From Isosphaeraceae bacterium (lineage in GTDB: Bacteria > Planctomycetota > Planctomycetia > Isosphaerales > Isosphaeraceae): 64,000 bases of DNA. A program made the position numbers and the translations under genes. The DNA is taken from the NCBI GenBank assembly GCA_025356435.1, contig JANXSY010000027.1:1-64000 (forward strand), in the 5' to 3' direction. The first letter of the stretch is position 1. Every line of letters begins with the position of its first letter. The notes below the pieces were generated by a model. That model was not told the origin of the DNA. It did no database searches and worked only from the letters and a program-made list of their open reading frames with translations. Below, piece by piece: positions 62,244-64,000 of the stretch.

Positions 62244-64000
62244 TCATGCCATCTGCTTCCGCTTCCGCAAGACCCACTCCGTCACCAGCACCGCGAGGAA
62301 GAGCGTCAGGACCGGCCAGGTGTTCCAAAGTGGGATGGGCGGGTCGGTATCGAGGGGGACCTTCTGCGGCTTGGGCAGCGCGGCCATCAGCCCTGAAGTG
62401 TCTCCCGGCGTGTAGAACGCCCCGCCCGACACCGACGCGGCTCGGATCAGCTCGGCCTCGTTCATCTGGACCCGCTCCATCTCGCCGGCCGGCGGATCGA
62501 CGCGGAAGGTCGTCGAGGGCAGCACGCCTTCGAGCACGGGCGGCGGCAAGAGCCGCACGGTGTAGTCGCCCTCGGTCGCCTGCGGCAGCACGGCTTCGAG
62601 CAGGTTCGGGACGTTGGGCGCGGCGCGGAGGGTGAGCTTCCTCGGACCCGATCCGTCCTTCTTTTCGACCTCGACGTTCACCTCGCGAGACATCGGCGCG
62701 AGTGCGGGATTCGGGAATCGTACACGGATCAGGACCGGGTCGTTCCGCTGGTATCGTCTGCGGTCGGTCTGCAACTCGGCCTGACGCTGGCCGAGCAGCT
62801 TTGACCGCGCGAGGAAGCGGATCGTCTGAATCCAGTAGCGGCCGAAGTATTTATCGCCGACGCGAAACCGCCATCGCCAGGTGTCGTCAACGGCATTGAA
62901 CATCGCCTTGCCCGAGCCGACGAACTGATAAAGCATCAGCGGCAGAGGCCCGTCCGAGCCGGTCTGGGTCGGGTGCTCGGCCAGCACGATCGCGGCGGGC
63001 TTTTTTCTCGGAGCTTCGAGGTACCAGAACAGCTCGGGCAGATTGGCCCAGATCCGGGCGCTCGTGACCTCATCATCGCCGAACCGGAAGATCGGGCTCG
63101 ACCGTCCCTCGACCGTCAGGCTGGGGCGGAACGACGTGATCCCCGTCCCCACCGCCGTCGGATTCCTCGCATCCGCGAGTTCGATCGGCAGGAGAATTTC
63201 GAGCGGGCTGCTCCGATAGCTGAGCGGGTTGAACTGCTCCCCCGCCAGGAACAAGACGCCCCCGCCCTTCTCGGTCACGAACTCGACGAGGTTCGTCATC
63301 TGAGATCGTGAAAGATTATTGGGATCGGCATCACCGAGAATAATCACATCGTAACCGAACAGGTCTTCCTTCGAAGCGGGGAACGTCGGTAGCGCGTAGA
63401 GGTCTTGGTTCGAGTATTCGGGATCGGAGGCGAGGAGCACGACCTTGAGATCGATCGTCTTCTCTCGTTGGAGGAAGTTTTTCAGGTAGCGAAATTCATA
63501 GCGCGGCTCGTTGTCGACGAAGAGGATTCTGAGCTTCTCCTCACGGACGTGGATCGTCCGCTCGATCCGATTGTTGTCGGGCGAAAGTTCGCGATCCTTC
63601 TTCTCGACCTCGACGACATAGGTAATCTGCCCCGTCCGTTTCGGCCGGTGGGGGATCTCGACCCGCTTCGGCTGGCCGTCGGGCGGGGCAGGAACATGGA
63701 TCGTCTCGACGAGCCTGAGCGACTTGGAGTCGGCCGAACTCGCGTCGCGCTCTGAGAGGCGGATCGTCACATCTTGACCCGCGAATCCCTTTGCGGTGAG
63801 CTTGGGCTGGAACCGCACGAGGTCATCGACGAACACAACGTCGTCGACCAGCAGTTCGCTCAGTTCGAGGTCGCGCGCCGGCTCGGGATCGCCGAGGCCG
63901 ATCGAGTAGAGCGGCACTCCTTTTCGGCCGGCGAACTTGGCGGCGTCGGCGAGGGTCTCGCCGTCGGTCGTCTGGCCGTCGGTGAGCAGGAGGATCGCGG
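62244..64000 (-). CDS. VWA-domain membrane protein, truncated at the window edge
   Basis: At least 584 codons; the 5' end lies beyond the window. The partial N-terminus reads ILLLTDGQTTDGETLADAAK, the end of a von Willebrand A domain, followed by PLYSIGLGDPEPARDLELSE, beta-rich domains, a glutamine-amidotransferase-like segment (LRILFVDNEPRYEFRYLKNF, DVIILGDADPNNLSRSQMTN, GGGVLFLAGEQFNPLSY) and a C-terminal membrane helix (WPVLTLFLAVLVTEWVLRKR). This is the BatA/BatB-like planctomycete family with a class I amidotransferase-like fold that lacks an obvious catalytic Cys. It probably belongs upstream of the DUF4175-like gene in the same locus. Confidence 0.85.
   Translation of the reverse strand, partial: AILLLTDGQTTDGETLADAAKFAGRKGVPLYSIGLGDPEPARDLELSELLVDDVVFVDDLVRFQPKLTAKGFAGQDVTIRLSERDASSADSKSLRLVETIHVPAPPDGQPKRVEIPHRPKRTGQITYVVEVEKKDRELSPDNNRIERTIHVREEKLRILFVDNEPRYEFRYLKNFLQREKTIDLKVVLLASDPEYSNQDLYALPTFPASKEDLFGYDVIILGDADPNNLSRSQMTNLVEFVTEKGGGVLFLAGEQFNPLSYRSSPLEILLPIELADARNPTAVGTGITSFRPSLTVEGRSSPIFRFGDDEVTSARIWANLPELFWYLEAPRKKPAAIVLAEHPTQTGSDGPLPLMLYQFVGSGKAMFNAVDDTWRWRFRVGDKYFGRYWIQTIRFLARSKLLGQRQAELQTDRRRYQRNDPVLIRVRFPNPALAPMSREVNVEVEKKDGSGPRKLTLRAAPNVPNLLEAVLPQATEGDYTVRLLPPPVLEGVLPSTTFRVDPPAGEMERVQMNEAELIRAASVSGGAFYTPGDTSGLMAALPKPQKVPLDTDPPIPLWNTWPVLTLFLAVLVTEWVLRKRKQMA

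Overview
The window looks like chromosomal DNA of a GC-rich planctomycete, most likely of the Isosphaeraceae/Singulisphaera type; the genus is an inference from gene families. The clues are a DUF1559 pseudopilin-like protein with an adjacent small lipoprotein, a DUF1501 / PPC-domain / DUF1549-DUF1553 / cytochrome-c-WD40 cluster, a DUF4175-like giant membrane protein next to a prenyltransferase-repeat protein, an NPCBM protein and EF-hand secreted proteins. No rRNA, tRNA, CRISPR array, transposase or phage gene was recognised.

Layout. 1-3200 (minus): a sugar-phosphate isomerase-like TIM barrel, a small two-helix membrane protein whose frame continues past a TGA, and a cupin/phosphomannose-isomerase-like protein. 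3201-5290: a long AT-rich leader, the DUF1559 protein, a lipoprotein and a terminator. 5304-7337 (minus): a GT39-like membrane glycosyltransferase. 7338-8039 has no credible gene but holds a paired-repeat array (core TTGGCTTCGTTCGG) split by a palindromic element. 8040-13989 (minus) is a tight five-gene run: M1 aminopeptidase, MetE-like protein, membrane protein, UlaG-like metallo-hydrolase (carrying an in-frame palindromic insertion) and xylulokinase. Three of its junctions are 4-bp stop/start overlaps.

14449-23538 (plus): the planctomycete DUF1501, PPC, DUF1549/1553 and c-type cytochrome-WD40 cluster. 23641-25952 (minus): PEP-CTERM-like protein, beta-propeller and HpcH/HpaI aldolase. Then come a GT4 glycosyltransferase, an AAA ATPase preceded by three 10-bp direct repeats, an M28 peptidase, an NtrB/NtrC-like pair with a zinc-ribbon membrane protein downstream, a FIST protein and an eight-EF-hand protein.

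36973-45035 (plus) is a CoA-dependent catabolic cluster resembling leucine/acyclic-terpene (Liu/Atu) degradation: thiolase, acyl-CoA carboxylase beta subunit, AtuA, AtuA-like small partner, enoyl-CoA hydratase and acyl-CoA ligase, with a secreted EF-hand protein in the middle. After it lie UvsE, an alpha/beta hydrolase overlapping a convergent isomerase gene, an SDR, a Tm-1-like plus PEP-hydrolase-like pair and a MaoC hydratase. A signalling patch follows (ANTAR regulator, BON protein, two histidine kinases). The window ends in a minus-strand operon: NPCBM protein, prenyltransferase-repeat protein, low-complexity protein, DUF4175-like protein and, at the edge, a truncated VWA protein.

The most unusual signal is the repeat biology. 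The short word repeated in pairs in the 7.4-7.9 kb intergenic array recurs, also in pairs, inside the coding sequence of the DUF4175-like protein, where pair spacing is a multiple of three and the word is read as (D/S)(E/Q)TKP. Separately, a 132-bp palindromic element sits in frame inside a metallo-hydrolase gene, and a relative of it interrupts the intergenic array. Both observations suggest short non-autonomous repeats that can enter coding sequence as in-frame peptide-encoding inserts.
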